Shown here in pieces: positions 1-9,007 of a stretch of DNA of 64,000 nt. Position numbers and translations under genes: made by a program. Under the pieces are notes generated by a model. The model was not told the DNA's origin. It was given only the letters and a program-made list of their open reading frames with translations, and did not search any database. Numbering within the stretch: position 1 is the stretch's first letter; every line of letters begins with the position of its first letter. This DNA comes from GWB2-37-7 sp942492835 (GTDB taxonomy: Bacteria > Bacillota > Clostridia > Lutisporales > Lutisporaceae): NCBI GenBank assembly GCA_942492835.1, contig OW818645.1, positions 124,001 through 188,000 of the forward strand, read 5' to 3'.

Positions 1-975
1 TTTAAGCACTTCTTCGTATTTATCTGATGCATTTTGCATTGCAAGCTGTGACATTAAGTTTGATAACATACCTCCAGGAACTTGATATGAAAGTACTCTT
101 GTATCAACATTAAATACATTCATATTAAGAACACCATTTGCTATGTACTTTTCTCTAATGGTTTTGAAATGATCTGCAATTTCTCCTAATAGCTCTATAT
201 TAAGACCTGTATCGTATTCTGTACCTTGTAATGTAGCAACCATAGGCTCTGTAGGAGGCTGTGAAGTACCTAAACCAAAAGGTGATATAGCAGTATCAAT
301 TATATCTACTCCTGCCTCTATAGCTTTTAAATAAGTCATATCAGTCATACCACTGGTAAAATGAGTATGGAGCTGAATCGGTATATCTATATTCTTTTTA
401 AGTTCTTTTATTAATTCATAACCATAGTATGGAGTGAGTATTCCTGACATATCCTTAATACAAAGAGAATCTGCACCCATTTCCTGTACTTCCAAAGCAA
501 GTTTTACGTACATCTCTGTATTATGAACAGGGCTCGTAGTATAAACAACTGTACCCTGAGCATGACCACCATATTTTTTAGTTGCTTTGATTGCTGTTTT
601 AATGTTTCTTAAATCGTTTAATGCATCAAATATTCTAATTATATCTATCCCATTTTTTATAGAAAGTCTTACAAATTCATCTACTACATCATCTGCATAG
701 TTTTTGTAGCCTAAAATATTTTGACCTCTTAAAAGCATTTGAAGCTTTGTGTTTTTAACCTTAGATCTGATTATTCTCAAGCGTTCCCATGGATCTTCAT
801 TTAAAAATCTAAGACATGAATCAAAGGTTGCTCCTCCCCACATTTCAAGAGAGTGATAACCCACCTTATCTAATTTTTCTAATATTGGTAGCATTTCTTC
901 TGTATTCATTCTTGTAGCAATCAAAGATTGATGTCCATCTCGGAGTCCAGTCTCTGTTATTTTAACTTTAGCCAT
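1..975 (-). CDS. oadA: Carboxyltransferase subunit, oxaloacetate decarboxylase alpha / pyruvate carboxylase B type (partial)
   Basis: The first 325 codons of a biotin-dependent carboxyltransferase; the rest lies beyond the left edge. The N-terminus has the family motif TETGLRDGHQSL, followed by LRGQNILGYKNY and a TIM-barrel metal-site region with HTHFTSGM. In this family the carboxyl group moves between carboxybiotin and pyruvate/oxaloacetate in the cytoplasm. The ATG at 975 is preceded by an AGGAGG about 10 bases upstream. The biotin-carrier end is not visible, so a stand-alone oxaloacetate decarboxylase alpha subunit cannot be separated from pyruvate carboxylase subunit B. It is the last gene of the left flank and is separated from the upstream GNAT gene by about 130 bp. 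Confidence 0.85.
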   Translation of the reverse strand, partial: MAKVKITETGLRDGHQSLIATRMNTEEMLPILEKLDKVGYHSLEMWGGATFDSCLRFLNEDPWERLRIIRSKVKNTKLQMLLRGQNILGYKNYADDVVDEFVRLSIKNGIDIIRIFDALNDLRNIKTAIKATKKYGGHAQGTVVYTTSPVHNTEMYVKLALEVQEMGADSLCIKDMSGILTPYYGYELIKELKKNIDIPIQLHTHFTSGMTDMTYLKAIEAGVDIIDTAISPFGLGTSQPPTEPMVATLQGTEYDTGLNIELLGEIADHFKTIREKYIANGVLNMNVFNVDTRVLSYQVPGGMLSNLMSQLAMQNASDKYEEVLK

Positions 976-1105
976 GTAATTGTATTCCTCCTATCCTGCA
1001 TAGCTTTACGCATATGCTACTATATATTTTATACCACATTTGTATTGGAAAATATATATTATTCGTCAAATTTTTGTTCTATTTGACTTTATAATCACTA
1101 TTATA

Positions 1106-1564
1106 TTATTTACAAGAGCATGGTTTAAAATAATCAACCAAGCTTACCTTGTAAAAGTTATGGTCAAAACTCTCTTCAAAGTAATTACTATAAAGTCTTT
1201 CTATTTCTTGGAGCTCATCCTCTTCTTTCATTTTATTGAACTTCAAATTATCAGCAAATTGATCACATCTCCCACTTAAGTATGCTGTTTTTACACCACT
1301 TAGCTCAGCAATGTTTAGTATTGCTTTCACAAGAGCACTGCCCATACTATCTCTTCTATAATTATTTGCAATATAAACCCAATTTATAAGGCATATATCC
1401 TCAAGAAGTATGCTACAGCCTATACCACATATTATATTTCCTATTGAAATCAGCATCATGTTTTCCAGTTTATCGATCATATAGGTTTTATCAAAGCCTA
1501 AAGTCTCTGCATTATTGTATAAGTACTCTAAATCTTTTGGCTGTACTTTTTTTATTTCTATCAT
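1106..1564 (-). CDS. GNAT-family N-acetyltransferase
   Basis: A 152-residue single-domain protein with the GNAT fold pattern: an N-terminal helix region, a strand ending in NWVYIANNYRRDSMG, then SALVKAILNIAEL as the acetyl-CoA pyrophosphate loop and following helix (motif A). Family members transfer acetyl from acetyl-CoA to an amine; the substrate here cannot be predicted. The start overlaps the stop of rluB by four bases (ATGA), which implies translational coupling to the pseudouridine synthase gene. The C-terminus ends in CSCK, which could bind metal but has no partner motif in sight. Confidence 0.75.
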   Translation of the reverse strand: MIEIKKVQPKDLEYLYNNAETLGFDKTYMIDKLENMMLISIGNIICGIGCSILLEDICLINWVYIANNYRRDSMGSALVKAILNIAELSGVKTAYLSGRCDQFADNLKFNKMKEEDELQEIERLYSNYFEESFDHNFYKVSLVDYFKPCSCK

Positions 1565-2286
1565 TGCTTTTCTCCTACGCTGAATAAATATTTTATTTCT
1601 TCTTCTTTTAGATATCTCCAGTGACCTTTCACTAAATCACCAAGCTCAAGCTTTCCTATACTGATTCTTTTCAGACTTATAACCCCATGATTCACTGCAT
1701 CACACATTTTTCTTACTTGACGATTTTTTCCTTCATGTATTGTTATGTCAACTAAGCTGTTGTTATTTTTTATTTCTAACACCGTAAGCTTTGCTGGTGA
1801 GGTTTTATATTCATCAATAACAATTCCCTCAGCAAAGGTATCTATGTCTCGTTGTTCAATTCTCCCTACAACTAGTGCTCTATAGGTTTTATCAATATTA
1901 TGACTAGGATGGGTTATTTTATATGTAAGGTCTCCATCATTGGTTAGTATTAGTAGTCCCTCAGTATCATAATCTAATCTTCCTACAGGGAAAATCCTCT
2001 CTTTAATCTCCGAAGTCAAATCTAAAACAGTAGGTCTATTAAATTGATCCTTTGAGCTTGTTATATATTCTGTGGGTTTGTTTAGCATTACATAGATATT
2101 ATGTGTTTGATTGCTTAGAATTTTACCCTCAACTTCTATTTTATCCTTTTGCTTGTCCGCCTTTACTCCAAGTTCTTTAACTGCCACACCATTTACTTTA
2201 ACCTTACCTTGCAGTATAAGCTCCTCACATTTCCTTCTAGATGCTACGCCAAGCTCTGCCATAATCTTCTGTAGACGTTCCTCCAT
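1561..2286 (-). CDS. rluB: Ribosomal large-subunit pseudouridine synthase B
   Basis: A RsuA/RluB-family pseudouridine synthase. An N-terminal S4 RNA-binding domain (GVASRRKCEELILQGKVKVNG, split across about residues 13-33) is followed by the catalytic domain. The motif GRLDYDTEGLLILTNDG holds the catalytic aspartate, and RQVRKMCDAVNHGV lies near the C-terminus. These enzymes isomerise a 23S rRNA uridine (position 2605 in E. coli). The ATG at 2286 is chosen over the in-frame GTG nine bases upstream because that GTG lies inside the AAAGGTG ribosome-binding site. The gene follows the carboxypeptidase gene and is coupled to the downstream GNAT gene. Confidence 0.9.
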   Translation of the reverse strand: MEERLQKIMAELGVASRRKCEELILQGKVKVNGVAVKELGVKADKQKDKIEVEGKILSNQTHNIYVMLNKPTEYITSSKDQFNRPTVLDLTSEIKERIFPVGRLDYDTEGLLILTNDGDLTYKITHPSHNIDKTYRALVVGRIEQRDIDTFAEGIVIDEYKTSPAKLTVLEIKNNNSLVDITIHEGKNRQVRKMCDAVNHGVISLKRISIGKLELGDLVKGHWRYLKEEEIKYLFSVGEKQ

Positions 2287-2306
2287 ATTTATCACCTTTT
2301 ATAAAA

Positions 2307-2343
2307 CAAATTGATGAAATATAAAATAACTTTCACCAATTTG
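2307..2343 (-). terminator. Hairpin between the carboxypeptidase gene and rluB
   Basis: Two 13-base arms (CAAATTG.TGAAA and its complement) pair with one A.C mismatch around an 11-base loop. On the minus strand a TTTTAT stretch follows directly. It lies about 70 bases after the carboxypeptidase stop and just before the rluB ribosome-binding site, so it could terminate the upstream transcript or lie in the rluB leader. Confidence 0.5.
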
Positions 2344-2411
2344 TAAATTTATTATTAATAATGTTTTAATTTTCATTTATTATATCTAGACTATACGTTT
2401 TCACAGCATAT

Positions 2412-3533
2412 TTAGTCAAGGATGTTGCGAAATATTTTTTTCATATAATGCAGAGGATTTTGAGACTTAACTGATTCTGTGTACTCCAAATCAACTGTTC
2501 CTACAAGTTCATCTTTCATATAAATCTTTATTTCACCAGCTTTTGTACCTTTTAAAATAGGTGCTGTATTATTGAATTTTAACTGTTGTATAAGTATGAT
2601 ATTGTCAAGCTCATCAGTTTTTATTGGTAAGTAAAAATCAGTAGTAGGCTTCAATCCAACTATTTCTTTATCTCCTTTAATAACCTTCAGATATTGGTAT
2701 AGCTCGTCACTATCTACAATTTTTTGTTGTGAGTAATTGTTAAAGCAATAATCAAGTAAAGCACTTGACTCCTCCCACATTGGACTACAGTTAAGTACAA
2801 CACTGCAAAGCTTCCAATTGTTGCGAGTTGCTGAGGCAACTAGGCATCTTCCTGCTTTATTTGTAAAACCTGTCTTTACTCCATCTCCACCCTCGAACTG
2901 CCAAAGCATTTTGTTCTTATTCATCATGTTTCTTTTCCATTCAACATTAGGCGGTCCGCTTATGGTTTTGCGCTTTGTACTCACAATTTCTGCAAACTTA
3001 GGATTTCTTAAAGCGTAGCTTGTAATAAGTGCTAAATCATATGCTGTAGTATAATGCTCTGGATTATCTAAGCCATGAGGATTGGTAAAGCTGGTATTTT
3101 TTGCACCTATCTCATTTGCCTTGATATTCATCATATGTGCAAAGCCCTCTATACTTCCTCCAAGATGCTCTGCTATTGCTGTTGCTGCATCATTTCCAGA
3201 TCTTAGCATTATCGCAAAAAGCAATTCTTCTACAGTGATTTTCTCTCCTTCTTTTAGATAGATAGAAGAGCCTTCAACATTTGCTGCATTTTTACTTACA
3301 GTAACAATTTCATTTAACTTGCCAGTTTCAATTGCTACTAAAACAGTCATTATTTTTGTTGTACTTGCCATTGGAAGCTTTTGCTCTGAATTCTTGCTGT
3401 ATAAGACTCTACCTGTTTTTACATCCATTACCACAGCTGCTTTTGCACTTGTATTGACATCTGCATATACAAAAGCTGCACATAGGTTAAAAATCAATAA
3501 GCAAGACATAACATACAATGCTATTTTCTTCAT
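2412..3533 (-). CDS. D-alanyl-D-alanine carboxypeptidase (penicillin-binding protein 5/6 type)
   Basis: A peptidoglycan DD-carboxypeptidase of the S11 family, 373 residues. A signal peptide runs to about residue 24 (hydrophobic, ending VYA-D). The three active-site motifs are intact: STTK at 57-60, SGN at 112-114 and KTG at 220-222. A C-terminal beta-rich domain and a weakly amphipathic tail (about 350-373) match the membrane-anchored PBP5 layout. It trims terminal D-alanine from muropeptides outside the membrane. It sits next to ytfJ, a position where Firmicutes often carry dacB, but assignment to dacB rather than dacF is not secure. The start is an ATG preceded by GGCGGAG. Confidence 0.88.
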   Translation of the reverse strand: MKKIALYVMSCLLIFNLCAAFVYADVNTSAKAAVVMDVKTGRVLYSKNSEQKLPMASTTKIMTVLVAIETGKLNEIVTVSKNAANVEGSSIYLKEGEKITVEELLFAIMLRSGNDAATAIAEHLGGSIEGFAHMMNIKANEIGAKNTSFTNPHGLDNPEHYTTAYDLALITSYALRNPKFAEIVSTKRKTISGPPNVEWKRNMMNKNKMLWQFEGGDGVKTGFTNKAGRCLVASATRNNWKLCSVVLNCSPMWEESSALLDYCFNNYSQQKIVDSDELYQYLKVIKGDKEIVGLKPTTDFYLPIKTDELDNIILIQQLKFNNTAPILKGTKAGEIKIYMKDELVGTVDLEYTESVKSQNPLHYMKKIFRNILD

Positions 3534-3660
3534 TTTATCACTCCGCCAATAGTTTTAATAGGAGGCATAAATGCATATTGTATACCTCTTTAATACTAAG
3601 TAGTCTTTTATTTATTATTGACAGAATAAAAAATATAATGCCTTTTTTAATTACTAATAT

Positions 3661-4062
3661 TTAACTTTCAATAATTGTATTACAACCAAATTCCTTTGCT
3701 ATCTTCTGAGCCTCTTTTATGTCCTCATCGCTCCAAATAGACCAACCACCTTTTAATATTCCGTTGACATAAATTTCTACTTTATCTTTTTTAAACATCA
3801 TTATTTTACCATTTTTATTTTTCATTTGATTTATTTGTCGCTTTACAGCTTCTTCAATATCTACATCAAGTACCTTCATGGCTATCATAAGACAGGATAA
3901 AGCATCTTCTAATTCATGTTTTGCTGTGTCGGAATCACCTTTAAGTAATGCTTTTAGTGATTCTGCTACTTCCTCATTTAAATGACTTATTACCTCTTTG
4001 GGATCATCTGTAATATACTTACGATTTTCCCATATTAATTCTAAAGCTTTTTTAATCTCCAA
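3661..4062 (-). CDS. MazG-like nucleotide pyrophosphohydrolase domain protein
   Basis: A 133-residue protein with the all-alpha MazG-like fold: an EEVAESLKALLKGD helix and a HELEDALSCL helix supply the acidic residues that bind Mg2+ in this superfamily, which hydrolyses NTPs or dNTPs to monophosphates. The C-terminal 45 residues form a small basic/beta extension with no known role. Translation most likely starts at a TTG codon (4062), placed five bases after a GGGGGTG ribosome-binding site; no ATG fits. The gene lies between ytfJ and the carboxypeptidase gene and has its own upstream terminator, so it may have its own promoter. Confidence 0.6.
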   Translation of the reverse strand: MEIKKALELIWENRKYITDDPKEVISHLNEEVAESLKALLKGDSDTAKHELEDALSCLMIAMKVLDVDIEEAVKRQINQMKNKNGKIMMFKKDKVEIYVNGILKGGWSIWSDEDIKEAQKIAKEFGCNTIIES

Positions 4063-4126
4063 AATATCACCCCCAGGTAATTATAATCATAGCATATTTT
4101 AGCAATTGTGACCATTTAATATAAAT

Positions 4127-4156
4127 ATGGCATGTAAATATCAACTTACATGCCAT
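4127..4156 (-). terminator. Probable terminator after ytfJ
   Basis: A perfect 11-bp stem (ATGGCATGTAA and its complement) with an 8-base loop, starting 16 bases after the ytfJ stop. The following bases on the minus strand are AT-rich (ATTTATATT) rather than a pure T run, so termination may be incomplete. Confidence 0.6.
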
Positions 4157-4171
4157 TACAAAAAAACAACT

Positions 4172-4582
4172 TTAGCTATTAGTTATATCTGTATTTCGAT
4201 TCTTAACCATTTTTTCCATGTTTTCAATAAAGTTTGGAACCATATCGATAATTCTATCCACTGTTGTATTATAAGTAACTGGTAGCATTCTCAGCTGACC
4301 ATTTGCTGAAGTTAAAAATGCTATAGGTTGTATCGTAACACCTGCTCCAGTACCTCCAGCAAAAGGGTAACAACTGTCTGTCTCTGTTCTTTTTTGTTCA
4401 GTCTCACATTTGTTTGATAAATCACCACCGCCTGCTACAAAAGCATAGCATACTCTTGAAATAGGTATTGCTATAGTACCGTCTTTTGCTTCTACAGGAT
4501 CACCTACTACTGTATTTACATCTATCATATTTTTGATACTTTCCATTGTAGTTCTCATTAAGTTTTCTACTGGCTGTTGCAC
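4172..4582 (-). CDS. ytfJ: Sporulation protein YtfJ/GerW family
   Basis: A 136-residue member of the GerW (YtfJ) family, a forespore protein required for normal spore germination in Bacillus. The diagnostic glycine-rich stretches are present: FVAGGGDLSN near residue 50 and YPFAGGTGAGVTIQPIAF near residues 73-90, followed by LLPV-type strands. Translation starts at GTG (4582), seven bases after AAAGGAAG. It lies directly downstream of the DUF2953 gene, the same pairing as ytfI-ytfJ in Bacillus. A hairpin follows the stop. Confidence 0.9.
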   Translation of the reverse strand: MQQPVENLMRTTMESIKNMIDVNTVVGDPVEAKDGTIAIPISRVCYAFVAGGGDLSNKCETEQKRTETDSCYPFAGGTGAGVTIQPIAFLTSANGQLRMLPVTYNTTVDRIIDMVPNFIENMEKMVKNRNTDITNS

Positions 4583-4603
4583 TTAATCACTTCCTTTGAA
4601 AAT

Positions 4604-5278
4604 TTATAAGTTAACATTTAACTGTACTTCCTGACTTAAGCTCTTCTTTTTTATTTCTCTGCTTCTCTTTAATACCATTATTACCGTATTTATAATATTT
4701 CCTAACCTAAAATTTATTATGCAACTAGTTTCCAACTCAAAGCCTTCCTTATCAAAGACAGGTGATATTTCTATTGCTTTTGTTGTCAAGTTTAAATTAG
4801 CTTTTATAATTGATAAAGAAGTTCCTACGACAGCCCATACAGTACCACAAGTAAGTGCAGTCAAAGTCGCATCATATATCCCAAGCTTTAGCATAATAGA
4901 TAGCTCTCTTATCTTTATGTGCTTAAACCAATACTTTTTTAATTTGTTTAAAAGAATAGCATCATGATGAAATAATTCTTTAATTTTGTTATAATCTTTG
5001 ACAGTAAATATTTTGCTTATTCTTTTAAATAGCTTGTTTGTTTTATTAGATTCTACTTCAGCTCTATATTTTAAAGCAGGTTTACCATTTACAAATACAA
5101 TGTCAAGCATTGGAAGCTCAAATTTCAAATTAAGTAACCCATATAAGGTTCTCACCCTGGTTATAATTGCATCGTCTTCATTTCTTTTAATAATCTTAAG
5201 CTTAATCTGTATCGGCATGAAATATAACAATATTCCTATAAACCCTAAGCAGATTAAAATATATAATATTTTCAGCAT
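4604..5278 (-). CDS. DUF2953 (YtfI-like) membrane-associated protein
   Basis: A 224-residue protein with one N-terminal membrane segment (about 4-20), then a domain typical of DUF2953: a basic strand region followed by a long hydrophobic stretch around residues 130-160. The biochemical role of the family is unknown. Its fixed position immediately before ytfJ in sporulating Firmicutes argues for a sporulation-linked job. The start ATG follows GGAGGAAAATA. Confidence 0.75.
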   Translation of the reverse strand: MLKILYILICLGFIGILLYFMPIQIKLKIIKRNEDDAIITRVRTLYGLLNLKFELPMLDIVFVNGKPALKYRAEVESNKTNKLFKRISKIFTVKDYNKIKELFHHDAILLNKLKKYWFKHIKIRELSIMLKLGIYDATLTALTCGTVWAVVGTSLSIIKANLNLTTKAIEISPVFDKEGFELETSCIINFRLGNIINTVIMVLKRSREIKKKSLSQEVQLNVNL

Positions 5279-5362
5279 TATTTTCCTCCAAATACAGAGT
5301 ATGTTTCTTATGTATTTTTACACAATATAGAAAAATAATACATGTATACAAAAAAAGATGTA

Positions 5363-5908
5363 CTAATGCACATCTTCATATATTGCTACTTCTTCGTGAA
5401 AATCTTGCAAAGGAGGAAGCTCCTGTAGGTTTTTCAGTCCAAAAAGCTTTAGGAAATTATCTGTTGTACAATATATCATAGGTCTTCCAGGTCCATCTAA
5501 CCTGCCAGCTTCAAAAATTAACGCCTTATCTTCCAGCCTTGATATACTGCTTTCTGATTTTACACCTCTAATAGATTCTATCTGAGCCTTTGTTATAGGT
5601 TGTCTATACGCTATGATCGATAAAGTTTCAAGTGCTGCCTGTGACAAGCCTTGTCTTGTTTGTGGCTTTACCAGTCTTTCTATATATTCATAATGCTCAG
5701 GCCTAGTGCAAAATTGATAACTATTATTTACTTCAATAATCTGAATTCCTCTTTTTTCTTCGTTATTGACATCAATCATTTGATTTATAATCTTCTTTAC
5801 AGTACTTTCATCAATACTAAGGACAATAGCCAGTTCTTTTAGTGATACTGCATCACCTGCTACATAAAGCAAGCTCTCAATAACTGATTTTATTTCTTTT
5901 ATATCCAT
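5363..5908 (-). CDS. scpB: Segregation and condensation protein B
   Basis: The ScpB kleisin-associated subunit of the bacterial SMC-ScpAB condensin, 181 residues, made of two winged-helix domains. Recognisable are the N-terminal IKSVIESLLYVAGDAVS and the central ETLSIIAYRQPITKAQIE. It binds ScpA to organise newly replicated chromosome origins. The start lies 10 bases after the scpA stop with GAGGT in front, so the two are co-transcribed. Confidence 0.95.
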   Translation of the reverse strand: MDIKEIKSVIESLLYVAGDAVSLKELAIVLSIDESTVKKIINQMIDVNNEEKRGIQIIEVNNSYQFCTRPEHYEYIERLVKPQTRQGLSQAALETLSIIAYRQPITKAQIESIRGVKSESSISRLEDKALIFEAGRLDGPGRPMIYCTTDNFLKLFGLKNLQELPPLQDFHEEVAIYEDVH

Positions 5909-5918
5909 TCTTAATACC

Positions 5919-6650
5919 TCAGCTATTTATTTTTCTTCTTTTTATTAAAATCTTATCAAAATTAATTTCCTGCTCAACAATTACAAGTTTTCTCTTAACC
6001 ATCTCTAGGGTAGCAAGAAATGTTACTATTATCTCATACTTGTCTATTGAATCCTTAAACAACTCTTCAAAATAAAAGGTTTGTCTTGTAACTAAGAGCT
6101 TTGTAATTTCTTTTATTTTATCATCTATTGTAAATACATCACGATATATCTGCCTATACACTTTTTTTGTCTTAGTTGTATTTTTCTGCATAATATCCTT
6201 AAGAGTTTTAGCTAGCAGGTCAACAGAAATCCCTGTTATAGATGTAAAGTCAGAAATATAATCCTCAATAGGCTCAGGACTTTTATAAAATACCTTTTCA
6301 TATATCTGAATCTTATCTCTTAGCAGTAAGGTAAACTCCTTATACTTCTTATACTCAATAAGTTTTTGAACAAGCTCTTCTCTTGGGTCAATCTCAATAC
6401 CAGAGTTGTCCTCTTTTTTTGGTTTAGGAAGCAGCATTTTAGATTTAATCTCTACCAAGGTTGCAGCCATTACAATAAATTCACTGGCAGCCTCCATATC
6501 CATTTCCTGTATTAACTCTAAATACTCTAAGTACTGATATGTAATCTCAGCAATAGGTATATCATAAATATCAACCTCGGCCTTCTCAATAAGATGGAGT
6601 AATAAGTCCAGAGGTCCTTCAAAATTTTCCAGTTTTACTTTAATAGACAT
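5919..6650 (-). CDS. scpA: Segregation and condensation protein A
   Basis: The ScpA kleisin of the SMC complex, 243 residues. The N-terminal motif FEGPLDLLLHLIEKAEVDIYDI is diagnostic, and the C-terminal winged helix that contacts the SMC head is present. Length and order (scpA then scpB) are typical. It follows the M50 protease gene by about 58 bases. Confidence 0.95.
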   Translation of the reverse strand: MSIKVKLENFEGPLDLLLHLIEKAEVDIYDIPIAEITYQYLEYLELIQEMDMEAASEFIVMAATLVEIKSKMLLPKPKKEDNSGIEIDPREELVQKLIEYKKYKEFTLLLRDKIQIYEKVFYKSPEPIEDYISDFTSITGISVDLLAKTLKDIMQKNTTKTKKVYRQIYRDVFTIDDKIKEITKLLVTRQTFYFEELFKDSIDKYEIIVTFLATLEMVKRKLVIVEQEINFDKILIKRRKINS

Positions 6651-6708
6651 TTTTATCTACTCCAATTCCAGCATATTCACTTTTATTCATATATAATCCT
6701 AAATAAGA

Positions 6709-7356
6709 TTATATTAGTCCAAGCAAGGACATAAAAAATATAACAAATATTTGTATTTTTGTAGCCAAAAAAATAACCATTGGAGTAAGAATCTTGTCTA
6801 ATAAATTTGAAAATACTAGTAGAATCAATAAAATACTTGCGTATCTTTCATACTCATACAACTTGTTTTCCAAATGAGCTGGAAGAATGCTGGCTAATAT
6901 CTTTGAACCGTCTAATGGAGGTATCGGTATTAGGTTAAAAACACAAAGTCCAACGTTTATAATAAACGTAGCTTGAATTATATTATATACAGTTTCGCTA
7001 GTAGAATGGAATACATTAAAAACAAAATACATAATAGTCAAACTTATAAAAGCAAGTAAAAGATTCATAACAGGACCTGCTAAGGAAACCAGAATCGTAC
7101 CTATTCTTCTATTTCTAAATTTGTTTGGATTTATTGGTACTGGTTTTGCCCATCCAAAGCCTGCAAAAAGCAAAGCTAAAAAGCCTACAATATCAAAATG
7201 TGCTCTAGGATCTAGAGTAAGCCTTCCCATGTTTTTTGCTGTATTATCTCCCATATAATATGCCGCTAATGCATGAGAAAACTCATGGAATGAAATAGCT
7301 ATAAAAATCCCTGGCAAAGAATAAAGCTTTTGTAATATAAAACTTGTATCAAACAT
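6709..7356 (-). CDS. Site-2-protease-family (M50) membrane zinc metalloprotease
   Basis: An integral membrane protease of 215 residues with several hydrophobic segments. The zinc motif HEFSH is at residues 24-28, inside a membrane helix, and the second motif NLIPIPPLDGSK supplies the third ligand aspartate. It belongs to the short YwhC-like rhomboid/S2P group without PDZ domains. The substrate is unknown. It is conserved next to scpA in many Clostridia. The start ATG follows AGGAGGTTTAAG. Confidence 0.88.
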   Translation of the reverse strand: MFDTSFILQKLYSLPGIFIAISFHEFSHALAAYYMGDNTAKNMGRLTLDPRAHFDIVGFLALLFAGFGWAKPVPINPNKFRNRRIGTILVSLAGPVMNLLLAFISLTIMYFVFNVFHSTSETVYNIIQATFIINVGLCVFNLIPIPPLDGSKILASILPAHLENKLYEYERYASILLILLVFSNLLDKILTPMVIFLATKIQIFVIFFMSLLGLI

Positions 7357-7420
7357 CTTAAACCTCCTATAAACATTTATTCTAAATTATAACATAAAAT
7401 ATCAAATCACTGCAAAACTA

Positions 7421-7456
7421 TAATTAAGGGCAATGCAAACGCATTGCCCTTAATTA
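7421..7456 (-). terminator. Terminator after dacF
   Basis: A perfect 16-bp stem (TAATTAAGGGCAATGC and its complement) with the 4-base loop AAAC, about 30 bases after the dacF stop. T-rich sequence follows on the minus strand (TTAATTATAGTTTTG). It separates dacF from the M50-scpAB group. Confidence 0.8.
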
Positions 7457-7484
7457 ATAAAAAGAATGCAAATATCTTTACATA

Positions 7485-8675
7485 TTATTTACCCGAACCA
7501 AACCAATAACGTAAAGATTTTTTAAAGTTTACTATGAAGGAGGATTTATTTACAGTACTATCCGACACCAATGGATATCTTTTTATTTCGCTGTCATCTT
7601 TGTATATTATCATCTCACCGATCTTTTGATCCTTTTTAATTGGTGCTGTTAAATTTTTAGCAACTATAACTTCCTTCTTAATATTTTTGTCATCACCCTT
7701 CTTGGTCAACAAACTTATGTTTTCTTTACTTACTATTTTTATATAATTTTTGTCGCCTTTTGAAACCTGAGCTTCTGCTATTATATCACCAGCTTTTGCA
7801 ATGGAATAGTTGGAATAATTTGCATAACCAAAATTTAGAAGTGTCAATACATCCTTTGTTCTGCTTGTAATGTCAGGAGCACCCAAAACTACACTGATAA
7901 GTCTTAGATTGTTTTTCTTTGCTGTTGTTGCTATACAATACATTGCCTGTCTTGTGTAGCCTGTTTTGATTCCATCAATATAGCCTTGATAAAATCTTAT
8001 CATTTTGTTTTTGTTTGTTAGGACTCTCTTTACATCGTTATTTTTTCCTATAAAAATTTCAACCATGTACTTTGAAATATATTCAAATATATTTTGATGT
8101 TTTATTAGCTCTCTAGACATTAATGCAATATCGAAAGCTGAGGATTCGTGTCCATCTAAAGGTAGACCATTAGTGTTTTTGAAGGTAGTATCATTCATAC
8201 CTAGTTCTTTAGCTCGCTGATTCATAAGCTTCACAAACTCTTCTTCGCTGCCTGCTATATGTTCTGCAATTGCAATACAAGCATCATTTGCTGATTCAAC
8301 TGCTATACCTGTTAATAACTCATGTACTGTTCTAACCTCTCCTGCCTCCAATAGCAGTCTAGTACCTTCGGTATTCTTACTTTCAGCTTGCTTGCTTATA
8401 GTAACCTTGTCTTGTAGTGTAATCTTACCTGAATCAATTGCTTCCATAGTTAGTAACATTGTCATTACTTTGGTAACACTAGCAGGAGGAAGCTTTTCAT
8501 GAGGATTTTTTTCTACTATTATTTCACCGGTTGTAGAATCAATCAATATTGCTGATTTTCCCTTAAGTTCAACTCCATCTGCCTTCACAGCAGTTAAGCT
8601 ACTTAATATTAGAGAAAAGCATAAAATTGTACAAAGTATTACTTTTAATATACTATTATTTTTTAGCTGTCTCAT
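7485..8675 (-). CDS. dacF: D-alanyl-D-alanine carboxypeptidase DacF type
   Basis: An S11-family DD-carboxypeptidase of 396 residues. The signal peptide ends near residue 33 (AVKA-D). Active-site motifs are SVTK at 66-69, SAN at 128-130 and KTG at 237-239, followed by the beta-rich C-terminal domain. In Bacillus dacF is a forespore (sigma-F) gene that adjusts spore-cortex cross-linking and lies directly after pupG. Here it would directly follow pdp if the biosynthetic insertion and the M28 gene were removed. An AGGAGGATTGTT precedes the ATG. I could not find a convincing sigma-F promoter by eye. Confidence 0.87.
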   Translation of the reverse strand: MRQLKNNSILKVILCTILCFSLILSSLTAVKADGVELKGKSAILIDSTTGEIIVEKNPHEKLPPASVTKVMTMLLTMEAIDSGKITLQDKVTISKQAESKNTEGTRLLLEAGEVRTVHELLTGIAVESANDACIAIAEHIAGSEEEFVKLMNQRAKELGMNDTTFKNTNGLPLDGHESSAFDIALMSRELIKHQNIFEYISKYMVEIFIGKNNDVKRVLTNKNKMIRFYQGYIDGIKTGYTRQAMYCIATTAKKNNLRLISVVLGAPDITSRTKDVLTLLNFGYANYSNYSIAKAGDIIAEAQVSKGDKNYIKIVSKENISLLTKKGDDKNIKKEVIVAKNLTAPIKKDQKIGEMIIYKDDSEIKRYPLVSDSTVNKSSFIVNFKKSLRYWFGSGK

Positions 8676-9007
8676 AACAATCCTCCTAAGTTTGATTTAA
8701 AGTTATATTTCCCTTGAAGGAGAATTGTTATTCTCAATATAATCCATAGAACATATGGTTTATATTATTAGTTATGTAAATTAATACAAATATACTATAT
8801 ATATATTTGTCCTATAATAGCTATTAATTACCTCCACAATTAGGTTTAATTACATAATATGGGCAATAGTAATACTTGCCATCATTTTTATATTAGTGTT
8901 ACAATAATTACATATACTGGTTGTATAAGTATATATTGTATTAGGAGGTGATTATTGTAATAATGTAATTACCTAGCTAAATTAAAAAATTACGTAGGAG
9001 GGTTTTT
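8676..9007. promoter_or_regulatory. Divergent control region between dacF and the M28 peptidase gene
   Basis: This 332-bp AT-rich stretch must hold the promoters of both divergent genes, but no clear -35/-10 pair is visible. It contains three inverted repeats: GAGAAT/ATTCTC at 8721-8736, CAAATATA/TATATTTG around 8789-8812, and TTACAATAAT (8899-8908) with ATTATTGTAA (8951-8960). The last pair brackets a first Shine-Dalgarno-like AGGAGGTG at 8944-8950. A second one (GTAGGAGGG) lies directly before the peptidase ATG. No leader peptide of useful length follows the first one. Confidence 0.4.

Noticed and set aside
1020..1057. Inverted repeat TATATATTTT/AAAATATATA before oadA
   Set aside because: Entirely A/T with a long loop; such pairs occur by chance in this composition, and neither terminator nor promoter could be supported.
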